A DNA stretch of 64,000 nucleotides from Mesorhizobium sp. M1E.F.Ca.ET.045.02.1.1 (GTDB lineage: Bacteria > Pseudomonadota > Alphaproteobacteria > Rhizobiales > Rhizobiaceae). The translations under genes and the position numbers were made by a program. Positions 51,701 through 59,019 of the stretch are shown here, one piece after another; the stretch's first letter is position 1; the number at the start of each line of letters is the position of its first letter. Location: contig NZ_CP034447.1 of assembly GCF_003952485.1 (NCBI RefSeq), forward strand, positions 5,904,501-5,968,500, written 5' to 3'. Below the pieces are notes generated by a model. The model did no database searches. It was not told the DNA's origin and worked only from the letters and a program-made list of their open reading frames with translations.

Positions 51701-51832
51701 AGCGCCAGGAGCTGGGAGTTGCAGGCAACCAACAGTCTGGCGAAGCTATTGCGGTCACAGGGTAGGTTCGAAGAGGCTCGTGCTGAATTACGGGAAGTCA
51801 ACGATTGGTTCATCGCGGCAGACGTGGCGTAG
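48755..51832 (+). CDS. Cyclase homology domain-AAA ATPase-TPR protein, cyclase probably inactive
   Basis: 1025 residues. Residues 22-200 are a class III cyclase homology domain, 215-480 a P-loop ATPase (GESGIGKS 249-256, IGRK and an EDEQWAD Walker B), and 600-1020 TPR-like helices. This is the architecture of AAA-type adenylate cyclase regulators. The metal aspartates D32 (LFCDMVGST) and D76 (IGDAIQ) remain, but the substrate lysine is Ser72, the ATP/GTP-specifying Asp/Thr is Val143, and the catalytic Asn is His150, with Arg154 kept. The start is TTG 48755 after AAGGAGGG. It is probably a nucleotide or protein sensor, not a working cyclase. Confidence 0.85.
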   Translation: MTTPVPLASPILPSSPAKSVAERRYLTILFCDMVGSTEYADRLDPEDFQRLIESFLQTCSSVVRRHKGVTASYIGDAIQVYFGYPIAGEDDSEFAVLAALEIIDAVATISAKQGYPLQVRLGIASGQVVVGEFVGAPSGVSTVAFGHVAHLAARLQVLAKPNTILVDAATFEAASGAIDFTTFGKHELKGFAEPVQVWQVQRQRMVPTRFAKRAHMTKLCGRNAELRLLMERWETVARDRRGNAVWVSGESGIGKSRLLNEVQQRLRSFPQLTMQCSPTFENSTLYPFLAELQRIATIEDADSTEEKLRKLSNALSIGSVYSDVALAIFSSLLGIPATRPDRLEGISAERQRNIAEQALMDLVSYLARTTPILILFEDEQWADATSRELLDKIVASLASTPALLLVSSRNNATVPWFDRPDVHHIRLEALGREDAEAIVHDISPNALAADVSVVLDRSEGVPLYIEELARSVVETGLRLDAPQPKRSSLANNIPNSLQFSLLARLDRLGPAKEVAQIAAAIGRKFDFDVLHEICDWPEAELRAAVGDLTRTGLIVAERGTAGAGFSFTHVLLQQAARGTMLHERAQQVHQSIAECLELRDHNAAYPEVLAEHFADAGLFDRAADYWLLAGVKAAKTWAKADAVRIFRKGLEAAKLLPESDDRSRRLLRFELELGDVLYAAQGYVTGEGSAAYQRAIALSGKLGEPESTIRALDGLFGTHFNSGQFGKALAASDELIRVGEQGDYLNALVIGLQFKGMTLFCQGELVAARQYLEHALSYKGSADKVGSDFPSMAMIYLSWTLHILGYRHQALKLYREAEATVRQQSAYRLAACLGNGCVLFAFREESSLIARLADELLPLAQENGFNLWERVARFFGGLAASDLDDSPGGSHMMALTESDLEDQEVDKSCYLGLLAKAFMNSGQFDIAAETVEKGLREAGKIGEHYFTAALLRIRGEIELANGAGDRAAEASFREAIAFARRQSARSWELQATNSLAKLLRSQGRFEEARAELREVNDWFIAADVA

Positions 51833-51886
51833 TCCCCGCATGAGCCCCCTCGCCGGCTATACCTTGGCGGGCGCCGATGGAAACGC

Positions 51887-52534
51887 CTACCGCTTCCTGA
51901 AAAACCCGGACAGAATGTTCGGGCCCGCTTCGCCGGGCCGCAGCCTGATGCCGTCCTCGAATGAGTTCAGCGTCACGCACTCGTAGCCGTTGTGCGCAAG
52001 CAGCGCCACCAGCGAGTCGCGGTCGAAGTGGTGCAGGTGCTCGTTGGGGAGGCGCATGCGCCAGGTGCGGAACCAGGCGTCGCCGGCGGCGCCGAGCTCG
52101 CGCCAGCGGCAGTAAGGGACGGCGACGGCTAGGTGCCAGGTCTTGAGGCGGCTTAGGAACCCCAGATCCGGGATGTGTTCGAGCACGTCGAACATGGCGA
52201 CGAGATCCCACGCGCCGGCGAGCGCCTCATCCCAACCGACAAAGCGGACACCCGTGGGCAGCGGAAACTCGGCGATATCGCAGCCGGCGCAGTCGGCGAC
52301 CCCGGTAATCTTGGCGGCTTCGACGAAGGTGCCGGTGCCGTATCCAATCTCCAGCACCGAGCGAGGGATCTCGCCGGTTACCCCCAGAACCCAGCCAAGC
52401 CGCTGATAACCGAGCTTGATGGTCCGGTCGCTCAGGTCCTCGTAATAGGAGATGTATTGTTTGTCGTACTTGATCGGTGTGAAGTCGATCTGGTGGATCA
52501 CGCCAAAGCGGTCCACCTCGTAGTTGTCCAACAT
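51887..52534 (-). CDS. SAM-dependent methyltransferase, full-length
   Basis: 215 residues. Motif I VLEIGYGTGTF (60-70), motif II-like WDLVAMFDVLEHIPDLG, and RTWRMRLPNEHLHHF further on match Methyltransf_23-type enzymes often found in sugar or lipid modification clusters. The ATG at 52534 has GGAGGG about nine bases upstream. A 94 percent identical copy of its 3' half lies at 44398 in the same direction. Substrate unknown. Confidence 0.85.
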   Translation of the reverse strand: MLDNYEVDRFGVIHQIDFTPIKYDKQYISYYEDLSDRTIKLGYQRLGWVLGVTGEIPRSVLEIGYGTGTFVEAAKITGVADCAGCDIAEFPLPTGVRFVGWDEALAGAWDLVAMFDVLEHIPDLGFLSRLKTWHLAVAVPYCRWRELGAAGDAWFRTWRMRLPNEHLHHFDRDSLVALLAHNGYECVTLNSFEDGIRLRPGEAGPNILSGFFRKR

Positions 52535-52901
52535 TGCCCAGCTGCCCTCCGGAGTCCGGATTCTTACACGGCGGAGCTAAACGCAGCGTAACTTGCGGGA
52601 GCGGTCCGCCAAACCCTGGCATGCGGCAAGATTCCAGGCACGGGGAAAGCGCTGCAGCTTGGTCTTCTCGAGCCAAGGGAGCGTACGCGCGAGCCGCCAG
52701 TCCATGCGGCTGGCCCAGCTACAACCGAGCGGCAAGTCCAGGCGCCGCGGCTATCCACAACCGGACCGACCATTTCTGGGTGCATCGCCGGTTTCCGCCT
52801 TTCGTTACGGCAGATTGCCTACCCATGTGGCATTTCTGCCACCACTGATTGAGACAACCCCTGCTAGAAACGCGGCGGGTTCTTAAATGGGGTTTGGGGC
52901 T
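52535..52901. other. Intergenic region upstream of the outer-membrane protein
   Basis: About 370 bases without a supported gene. It holds the divergent promoters of the methyltransferase and barrel genes. I saw no convincing operator. Confidence 0.45.
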
Positions 52902-54197
52902 ATGCTTACGCGCTTTTCAGCGAAATCTATTCTTTTGTCTGCCGTTTCGGTTCTCGCCTTGACGTCCGCCGCGCATGCCGCCGACGTTGTGCAGGAGCAG
53001 GCGGCGCCGGGCTTCAACTGGAGCGGTCTCTATGTCGGCTTCGGCGTCGGCGCCGGCGCCAATGTACATGAGATCAGCGGCGATATCCTTCCGGGCGCCT
53101 CGCTCAACGGCATCGGCGGCGAAGGCATCTATGGCGAAGCCACCGTCGGTTACGACTATATGGTCTCGCAGCGCTTCCTGCTGGGCGCCCTGCTCGACGC
53201 TCACGTCGGCACCATCAAGACTTCGCTCGACGCGTTCGGCCTCGATGCCGACGTCAAGGAGACCTACGGCTTCGACGTCGGCGTGCGCGCCGGCTATCTC
53301 TTGACGCCGAACACGCTGGCTTACGTGCTGGGCGGCTACGCCTGGCAGAAGTACAAGCTCGACACCAATGCCGGCTTCGGCATGGACTGGGATCAGGGCG
53401 GCTATTTCCTCGGAATTGGCGCCGAAGCCGCCATCAACGCCAACTGGACGCTCAAGGGCGAATATCGCTACACGCGCTTCAGCACCACGGACGACCTGCT
53501 TTCGCAGTTCGGCGCGCCGGACGGCACGCTCAACCTCGACACCTCTCGCCATACCTTCCAGGTGGCCGCCAGCTATCGCTTCAACGCCGCCAATGGCGGG
53601 GCTGCCGGCTTCGAGACGCCGAGCTACAACTGGACCGGCTTCTATGTCGGCGGCGGGCTCGGCGCCGGCGCGTCCGTGCACCAGATCGATGTTCCGCCGG
53701 CCGGCGTGGAGTTCAACGGGCTCGGCGGCGAAGGCGTGTTCGGCGAAGCGAGCCTCGGCTACGACCAGGATTTCGGCAGCTGGGTTGCGGGCGTCATGGT
53801 CGATGCGCGCTATTCCGGCATGACCTCGGAGCTCGATCTCGGCGGCGGCCAGATCAATCTTGACACCGACTATGGCTTCGACGTGCTCGGCCGCGTCGGC
53901 ATGAAGGTCAACGAAGCGACGCTGGCCTATGCGCTGGCCGGCTATAGCTGGCAGCATTTCGATCTCAACGCATCCGACCCGATCGGCGACATCATCGACT
54001 GGGGCTCGAACGGCTTCTGCGTCGGCGGCGGCCTGGAAACGGCCATGTCGGACAAGATGACGGTCGGCATCGAATACCGCTATTCGCAGTTCGAGAAGCA
54101 CGACTTCTCGGCGGATCTGGGCGCGCCGGACGGCAGCATCACCTCGACGCCGTCCTTCCACACCGTGCGGATCGACGCCAAGTACAAGTTCAACTAA
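52902..54197 (+). CDS. Outer-membrane protein with two tandem Omp25-type barrels
   Basis: 431 residues with a signal peptide (1-26, ending AAHA). The mature sequence contains two homologous 8-strand barrel domains: FNWSGLYVGFGVGAG to YRFN (about 30-220), and YNWTGFYVGGGLGAG to YKFN at the C-terminus. Each has an internal YDY/YDQ and a terminal aromatic strand. Single Omp25/RopB-like barrels are common in rhizobia; a tandem pair in one chain is unusual. The ATG at 52902 was chosen over one five codons upstream because it starts the signal peptide. An intrinsic terminator follows. Confidence 0.85.
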   Translation: MLTRFSAKSILLSAVSVLALTSAAHAADVVQEQAAPGFNWSGLYVGFGVGAGANVHEISGDILPGASLNGIGGEGIYGEATVGYDYMVSQRFLLGALLDAHVGTIKTSLDAFGLDADVKETYGFDVGVRAGYLLTPNTLAYVLGGYAWQKYKLDTNAGFGMDWDQGGYFLGIGAEAAINANWTLKGEYRYTRFSTTDDLLSQFGAPDGTLNLDTSRHTFQVAASYRFNAANGGAAGFETPSYNWTGFYVGGGLGAGASVHQIDVPPAGVEFNGLGGEGVFGEASLGYDQDFGSWVAGVMVDARYSGMTSELDLGGGQINLDTDYGFDVLGRVGMKVNEATLAYALAGYSWQHFDLNASDPIGDIIDWGSNGFCVGGGLETAMSDKMTVGIEYRYSQFEKHDFSADLGAPDGSITSTPSFHTVRIDAKYKFN

Positions 54198-54222
54198 GCA
54201 AGGGCCCTCCAGCCAAAGCAAG

Positions 54223-54251
54223 AAGCCCGCCCTCACCGGCGGGCTTTTTTT
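54223..54251 (+). terminator. Rho-independent terminator of the tandem-barrel gene
   Basis: Perfect 9-bp stem AAGCCCGCC / GGCGGGCTT with a six-base loop, running into seven Ts, 26 bases after the stop codon. Confidence 0.92.
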
Positions 54252-54323
54252 GTTGTCGGGAAAGCATCATCTCGTGCGTCCTCTGAAGGCACCCCCGCGG
54301 CTGCCCGAAAGAAGGAGACCATC

Positions 54324-54866
54324 ATGCGGAAGCTCATCATCACGGAGTTCATCAGCGTCGACGGCATTGCAGAGGTCGAGAAGTTGCCGGGCGTGACCTG
54401 GAACGATGAGATGAACGCGTTCAAGGAGGACGAGCTCGCCGACAGCGGCGCCATGCTTCTCGGCCGCACGACCTACGAGATCTTTGCCGGCTCATGGCCC
54501 TCCGAAACCGGGGATTTCGCCGACCGCTTCAACGCGCTGCCTAAATATGTCGCCTCGACCAGCCTGAAGGCGCTCGACTGGCAGCCGGCGGAGCTGGTCG
54601 CCGGGCCCCTGCCCGAGTCGGTCGCAAAGCTGAAGCAAGGCAGCGGCGGAAACATCTATGTGCACGGCAGCTTGAGCATTGCCCGGCAGTTGCTCAGCCA
54701 CGGCCTCATCGACCGCCTGAGGCTGCTGGTCTATCCGAGTGCCGTCGGCCAGGGCAAGCCGCTGTTTCCAACCGAGGAGCCGATTGCGCTGGAGCTGATC
54801 TCGGCCGTGCCATTCAGCAATGGCGTGGTGGCGCTGGAGTACACGCCGGGAAAAGCGAAACAATAG
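54324..54866 (+). CDS. Dihydrofolate reductase-like (RibD C-terminal domain) protein
   Basis: 180 residues. It starts MRKLIITEFISVDGIAE and shows GAMLLGRTTYEIFAG, NIYVHGSLSIARQLLSHGLIDRLRLLVYPSAVGQGKPLF, the standard DHFR/YyaP-YwjB pattern of NADPH-dependent reductases. GAAGGAG lies before the ATG. Stand-alone gene. The substrate is unknown; true DHFR activity is unlikely without a folate-binding context. Confidence 0.88.
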   Translation: MRKLIITEFISVDGIAEVEKLPGVTWNDEMNAFKEDELADSGAMLLGRTTYEIFAGSWPSETGDFADRFNALPKYVASTSLKALDWQPAELVAGPLPESVAKLKQGSGGNIYVHGSLSIARQLLSHGLIDRLRLLVYPSAVGQGKPLFPTEEPIALELISAVPFSNGVVALEYTPGKAKQ

Positions 54867-55022
54867 CCTACTGCCGCAGCGGTTTCATCAGACAGGGCAT
54901 CACCGAGCGATCCTCGGTCTTGAGGTCTGATCGCGGGCGACAGGTTGATTGCCCGCGCGGCCCGAGCGATCGGGGGCGAGATGCCCCCGATCACTGTTTG
55001 GACGAGATTTGCGCACAGCTCG
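54867..55022. other. Short intergenic region between convergent genes
   Basis: 155 bases between the DHFR-like gene and the end of the adhesin. Contains GCCCGCGCGGCCCGAGCGATCGGGGGC-like GC dyads, possibly a terminator, but no T-run. Confidence 0.4.
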
Positions 55023-58000
55023 TTAAATGAGGAAGACGCTGGCGTCCGGATGCGTCTGGTTGTTCATCGCGTCGAAGGCGCTGGCGATATCCTCTATCCC
55101 CGGTTGACCGGTCAGGCCGAAGTTGGAGGTCGGGGCGCCGGTGTCGTTGAGGACGTCCCGCACTGCGGCAGTCACCTCGCCCGGTTGGAGCGTGTGGTCG
55201 TGGTTCGCGTCAATCTGATTGAGAATAGCGATGATGGCTGGGTTCGAACTCGTCGCCGCGGAGAAACTGAAATTGAGCTCCGGTTTACCACCGGGGCCGT
55301 CGGGCACGGCAGTGACGGCAGCGGAGAGAAACGCCGCCGCCGAGGAGCGTTCGAGGTGGTTCACGCCGCCACCGTGGGCTCCCAACGCATCCGCGATCGA
55401 GGGCGTTCCGGGGATCTTCGACAGGTTCTGGAAGCCGAAAATGGTCTCAAAGGAGGTGTTGGAGGTCCAGCCCGAATGGAACTCGCCCAACTCCTGGGTC
55501 AAGATATCCAGATGGTTCTTCCAGAAGCCCGGCGTCAAGCCCTGGCCAGGCGGCGGCAGGAAGTTGGTGAAGTCGTTGCCGGTGTCGATGCCGCCGCTGC
55601 CGGGATTATCGACCGTCTGCACGAGGATGCCGGTCTGCTGGGAGCCGGTCGGCACCACCTCGTAGATGCTCTTGCCGACATCGGCCAGCGTCAGCCCGCC
55701 GATCGACCAGTTGCCGCTGGCATCGGTCGTCGTCGAAAGGTCAACACCTGGATCGAACACGTGATTGCCGTTCTCGTCGATGTAGATCGTCACAGGATCG
55801 TGCGACCATGGAATGTCGTCCGCCGTCTTGCCGTCGCCGCTCAGGTCCTCGTACTTGGTGCCGGAGATCGAGAAGGCGACGAAGTTGGTGAAGTCGTTGC
55901 CGCTGTCGGTGCCGCCGCTGCCGGGGTTGTCGATGGTCTGCACCAAGACGCCGGTCTGCTCGGAGCCGCCGGGCACAACCTCGTAGATGTTCTTGCCGAC
56001 ATCGGCCAGCGTCAGCCCGCCGATCGACCAGTTGCCGGAAGCATCGGTCGTCGTCGTGCGGTCGCCGGCGCTCAGGTCGCCGCTGTTGTCGTCATCGATG
56101 AAGATCGTCACCGGATCATGCGACCAGGCGGTGTCGTCCCCGCTCTTGCCGTCGCCGGTCAGGTCCTCGTACTTGGTGCCGGAGATCGAGAAGGCGACGA
56201 AGTTGGTGAAGTCGTTGCCGCTGTCGGTGCCGCCGCTGCCGGGGTTGTCGATGGTCTGCACCAAGACGCCGGTCTGCTCGGAGCCGCCGGGCACAACCTC
56301 GTAGATGTTCTTGCCGACATCGGCCAGCGTCAGCCCGCCGATCGACCAGTTGCCGGAAGCATCGGTCGTCGTCGTGCGGTCGCCGGCGCTCAGGTCGCCG
56401 CTGTTGTCGTCATCGATGAAGATCGTCACCGGATCATGCGACCAGGCGGTGTCGTCCCCGCTCTTGCCGTCGCCGGTCAGGTCCTCGTACTTGGTGCCGG
56501 AGATCGAGAAGGCGACGAAGTTGGTGAAGTCGTTGCCGCTGTCGGTGCCGCCGCTGCCGGGGTTGTCGATGGTCTGCACCAAGACGCCGGTCTGCTCGGA
56601 GCCGCCGGGCACAACCTCGTAGATGTTCTTGCCGACATCGGCCAGCGTCAGCCCGCCGATCGACCAGTTGCCGGAAGCATCGGTCGTCGTCGTGCGGTCG
56701 CCGGCGCTCAGGTCGCCGCTGTTGTCGTCATCGATGAAGATCGTCACCGGATCATGCGACCAGGCGGTGTCGTCCCCGCTCTTGCCGTCGCCGGTCAGGT
56801 CCTCGTACTTGGTGCCGGAGATCGAGAAGGCGACGAAGTTGGTGAAGTCGTTGCCGCTGTCGGTGCCGCCGCTGCCGGGGTTGTCGATGGTCTGCACCAA
56901 GACGCCGGTCTGCTCGGAGCCGCCGGGCACAACCTCGTAGATGTTCTTGCCGACATCGGCCAGCGTCAGCCCGCCGATCGACCAGTTGCCGGAAGCATCG
57001 GTCGTCGTCGTGCGGTCGCCGGCGCTCAGGTCGCCGCTGTTGTCGTCATCGATGAAGATCGTCACCGGATCATGCGACCAGGCGGTGTCGTCCCCGCTCT
57101 TGCCGTCGCCGGTCAGGTCCTCGTACTTGGTGCCGGAGATCGAGAACTTCTCGAAGTTGACGAAGTCCTGGTTGGTCAGGTTCTGGCCGGAGGTGAGGTT
57201 GTTCTGGTCGATCTGCACCGGGCTGACATTCGTCCAGCCTGACTGGCTCTCTTCCTTGATCAGGTAGTCGCCGGGCAACAGCCCGGTGAACTGGTAGAAG
57301 CCGCTGCCGTCCGTGGTCGTCTGCGCCACCTGCTCGCCAGCATCGGCGGTGTTGTTGTGGTTGGCGTCATTGTAGAGCGTGATCGTCCATCCGCTCACCG
57401 CGGTTTCGTCGCCGGTCGTCGCCAGGCTGCCGTCGGCATCCTCATACTTGTGGCCCGAGATCGAGCCGAGCTGGAAATTGCCGAAGTCGTTGTTGTGGCT
57501 CTCCTCGCCCGCCGCCAAGGTGACGGTGTACTCGCCCTGCGCGTTATTCGGCGCATCCTGCGACCATCCTGCCTGCTGCACCTCTCGGATCGTGTAGGTG
57601 CCGGGCGTGACAGTGAAGTGATAGTACCCGTTTGCGTCGGTGACCGTAGACGGCTCGCCCAGATCCAAGGAGTTGTTGCCGTTGATGTCGAGATAGATCG
57701 TCCAGCCGCTGAGAGCCGGCTCACCGGCCTGCCAGACGTGGTCGGCGTTCAGGTCGTTGAATTTGTGGCCGTCGATCACCTGGCCGATCTGCCGGTTCCA
57801 TTCCTCGAAGCCGGAATCGGCCGTCCAGGTGCTCTGTGCTGTTTCCCCAGGTCCTTGATAAGTACCGGTCTGGTAGCCGAACCCGGAATAGAGATAGATA
57901 TAGGGCTTGGTCGGATCGAAATTGCTGATGGGAACCAGCAACGACATATCGGTGGTGTTGCCACTGCCCGGCTGAAGCTCGCCGTTCAGCCCGACGAACT

Positions 58001-58931
58001 TGTCGCCGCCGGCATCCAGATTGTAGATCAGCGAAGCGTTATCCCCCGCCGGGAAGGCGCCGGTGCCCTGGCTCGGGGTCGCTCCGGGTGCGTAATCATG
58101 CAAATCGCCTGCAGAGGCCTGCCAGATCTGGAGCGAATCCAGGGAAAGGTTTTGGGACGTGGCGACGTTGGACTCGTTGATGTCGAGATCAAATCGATAG
58201 TAGCCGACGCCATTTATGAATTGAATCGGAATGTCGGCAATGTTCACTGAATGAACGTACTGACTACCGCCCTTGGAGGTATTATCAAGAATAAAAGCGT
58301 TAAAGTCGGTATTATACCCCTGCTCCGACGTGTTGTTACCTGAAGCCGAAATTCGGACGAAAGGATCAAGCAAACCTGTTCCTGCGCCGGTCACGACATC
58401 CGAGGACGAAAAGAGGGCGCCGTTGATGGTTACGGTGGTTTTGAAGGTCAGATCGTAGGTAGGCGCGTTCACCGCATCGGTGAAGTTTACGGTCGCGACC
58501 CGGCCGTCTGCCTGGTCTGTCGCCGTGAGCGTGAATGCCTGGTTTGCCGCGTCGGCATTGACGTACCACGAGGTCTGGATCGTGCCGTTGACGACGCCAT
58601 CCAGATCACCGGCGCCGCCATCGGTGACGACCCAGGGCGTACCGGTTGCGGTGAGATCGTAGGTGAGCACATCATCCGCGGTGCCGAGGATCCCGTCGGC
58701 GCCCGCGCTGTGGTGGGCAACCAAAAACGTGAGCGAGCCGCCATCCTCGACGTCGGTGGCCGTGATCCCCACCGTCTCGCCGGGCGCGTAGTCCGCATCG
58801 GCCTGGTCGACCGCGACCGCAAGCGGCGGCACGGCGTCGGAGGAAGTCGGATCGGTGCTTCCGGTCACGGTGGAATCGGGTGTTGCGAGCGGATCGTTGG
58901 TCAGATTGTCGCTGATATCGCTAGACGCCAT
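55023..58931 (-). CDS. Large type I-secreted repeat adhesin (SdrD_B domains)
   Basis: 1302 residues, no Sec signal peptide. The N-terminal third is an extended beta domain (DQADADYAPGETVGITATDVEDG...). Residues ~400-640 hold three Sdr B-like domains (GHKFNDLNADHVWQAGEPALSGWTIYLD, GHKYEDADG...). Four exact 106-residue repeats and a fifth diverged one follow, each beginning SISGTKYEDLTGDGK. The C-terminus carries an EF-hand-like loop DANHDHTLQPGE and ends DASVFLI, consistent with a type I secretion signal. The ATG at 58931 has AGGGGA upstream. The preceding two genes are its ABC and HlyD exporter. Function: calcium-stabilised surface adhesion. Confidence 0.85.
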   Translation of the reverse strand: MASSDISDNLTNDPLATPDSTVTGSTDPTSSDAVPPLAVAVDQADADYAPGETVGITATDVEDGGSLTFLVAHHSAGADGILGTADDVLTYDLTATGTPWVVTDGGAGDLDGVVNGTIQTSWYVNADAANQAFTLTATDQADGRVATVNFTDAVNAPTYDLTFKTTVTINGALFSSSDVVTGAGTGLLDPFVRISASGNNTSEQGYNTDFNAFILDNTSKGGSQYVHSVNIADIPIQFINGVGYYRFDLDINESNVATSQNLSLDSLQIWQASAGDLHDYAPGATPSQGTGAFPAGDNASLIYNLDAGGDKFVGLNGELQPGSGNTTDMSLLVPISNFDPTKPYIYLYSGFGYQTGTYQGPGETAQSTWTADSGFEEWNRQIGQVIDGHKFNDLNADHVWQAGEPALSGWTIYLDINGNNSLDLGEPSTVTDANGYYHFTVTPGTYTIREVQQAGWSQDAPNNAQGEYTVTLAAGEESHNNDFGNFQLGSISGHKYEDADGSLATTGDETAVSGWTITLYNDANHNNTADAGEQVAQTTTDGSGFYQFTGLLPGDYLIKEESQSGWTNVSPVQIDQNNLTSGQNLTNQDFVNFEKFSISGTKYEDLTGDGKSGDDTAWSHDPVTIFIDDDNSGDLSAGDRTTTTDASGNWSIGGLTLADVGKNIYEVVPGGSEQTGVLVQTIDNPGSGGTDSGNDFTNFVAFSISGTKYEDLTGDGKSGDDTAWSHDPVTIFIDDDNSGDLSAGDRTTTTDASGNWSIGGLTLADVGKNIYEVVPGGSEQTGVLVQTIDNPGSGGTDSGNDFTNFVAFSISGTKYEDLTGDGKSGDDTAWSHDPVTIFIDDDNSGDLSAGDRTTTTDASGNWSIGGLTLADVGKNIYEVVPGGSEQTGVLVQTIDNPGSGGTDSGNDFTNFVAFSISGTKYEDLTGDGKSGDDTAWSHDPVTIFIDDDNSGDLSAGDRTTTTDASGNWSIGGLTLADVGKNIYEVVPGGSEQTGVLVQTIDNPGSGGTDSGNDFTNFVAFSISGTKYEDLSGDGKTADDIPWSHDPVTIYIDENGNHVFDPGVDLSTTTDASGNWSIGGLTLADVGKSIYEVVPTGSQQTGILVQTVDNPGSGGIDTGNDFTNFLPPPGQGLTPGFWKNHLDILTQELGEFHSGWTSNTSFETIFGFQNLSKIPGTPSIADALGAHGGGVNHLERSSAAAFLSAAVTAVPDGPGGKPELNFSFSAATSSNPAIIAILNQIDANHDHTLQPGEVTAAVRDVLNDTGAPTSNFGLTGQPGIEDIASAFDAMNNQTHPDASVFLI
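55876..57147 (-). repeat. Four tandem 318-bp units that appear identical, in the adhesin gene
   Basis: Unit boundaries at 55876, 56194, 56512 and 56830 (period exactly 318 = 106 codons). Flanking identity extends about 30 bases upstream of the first unit; divergence starts at 57147. I saw no base difference between the units. The next unit upstream (to about 55840) is a diverged member. Confidence 0.93.
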
Positions 58932-59019
58932 AACATTTCCCCTAGCTTTCGGATTCGGTTACTTATCGTGGCTGCTGTTCTTTCGTGGCTTCTGTTTTCA
59001 TTTTCCCGCCTGGGCGGGC

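Noticed and set aside
55846..57147. CRISPR-like array
   Set aside because: Units are 318 bp, contiguous, without spacers and in frame with a protein.
54945..57242. 765-residue open frame on the plus strand opposite the adhesin
   Set aside because: Its internal repeats are just the antisense image of the 318-bp adhesin units; no ribosome binding site or known family.
58932..59019. CCCGCC-GGCGGG dyad as terminator between HlyD and adhesin
   Set aside because: It has no T-run on the minus strand, so it would not stop transcription of the adhesin; the genes are probably co-transcribed.
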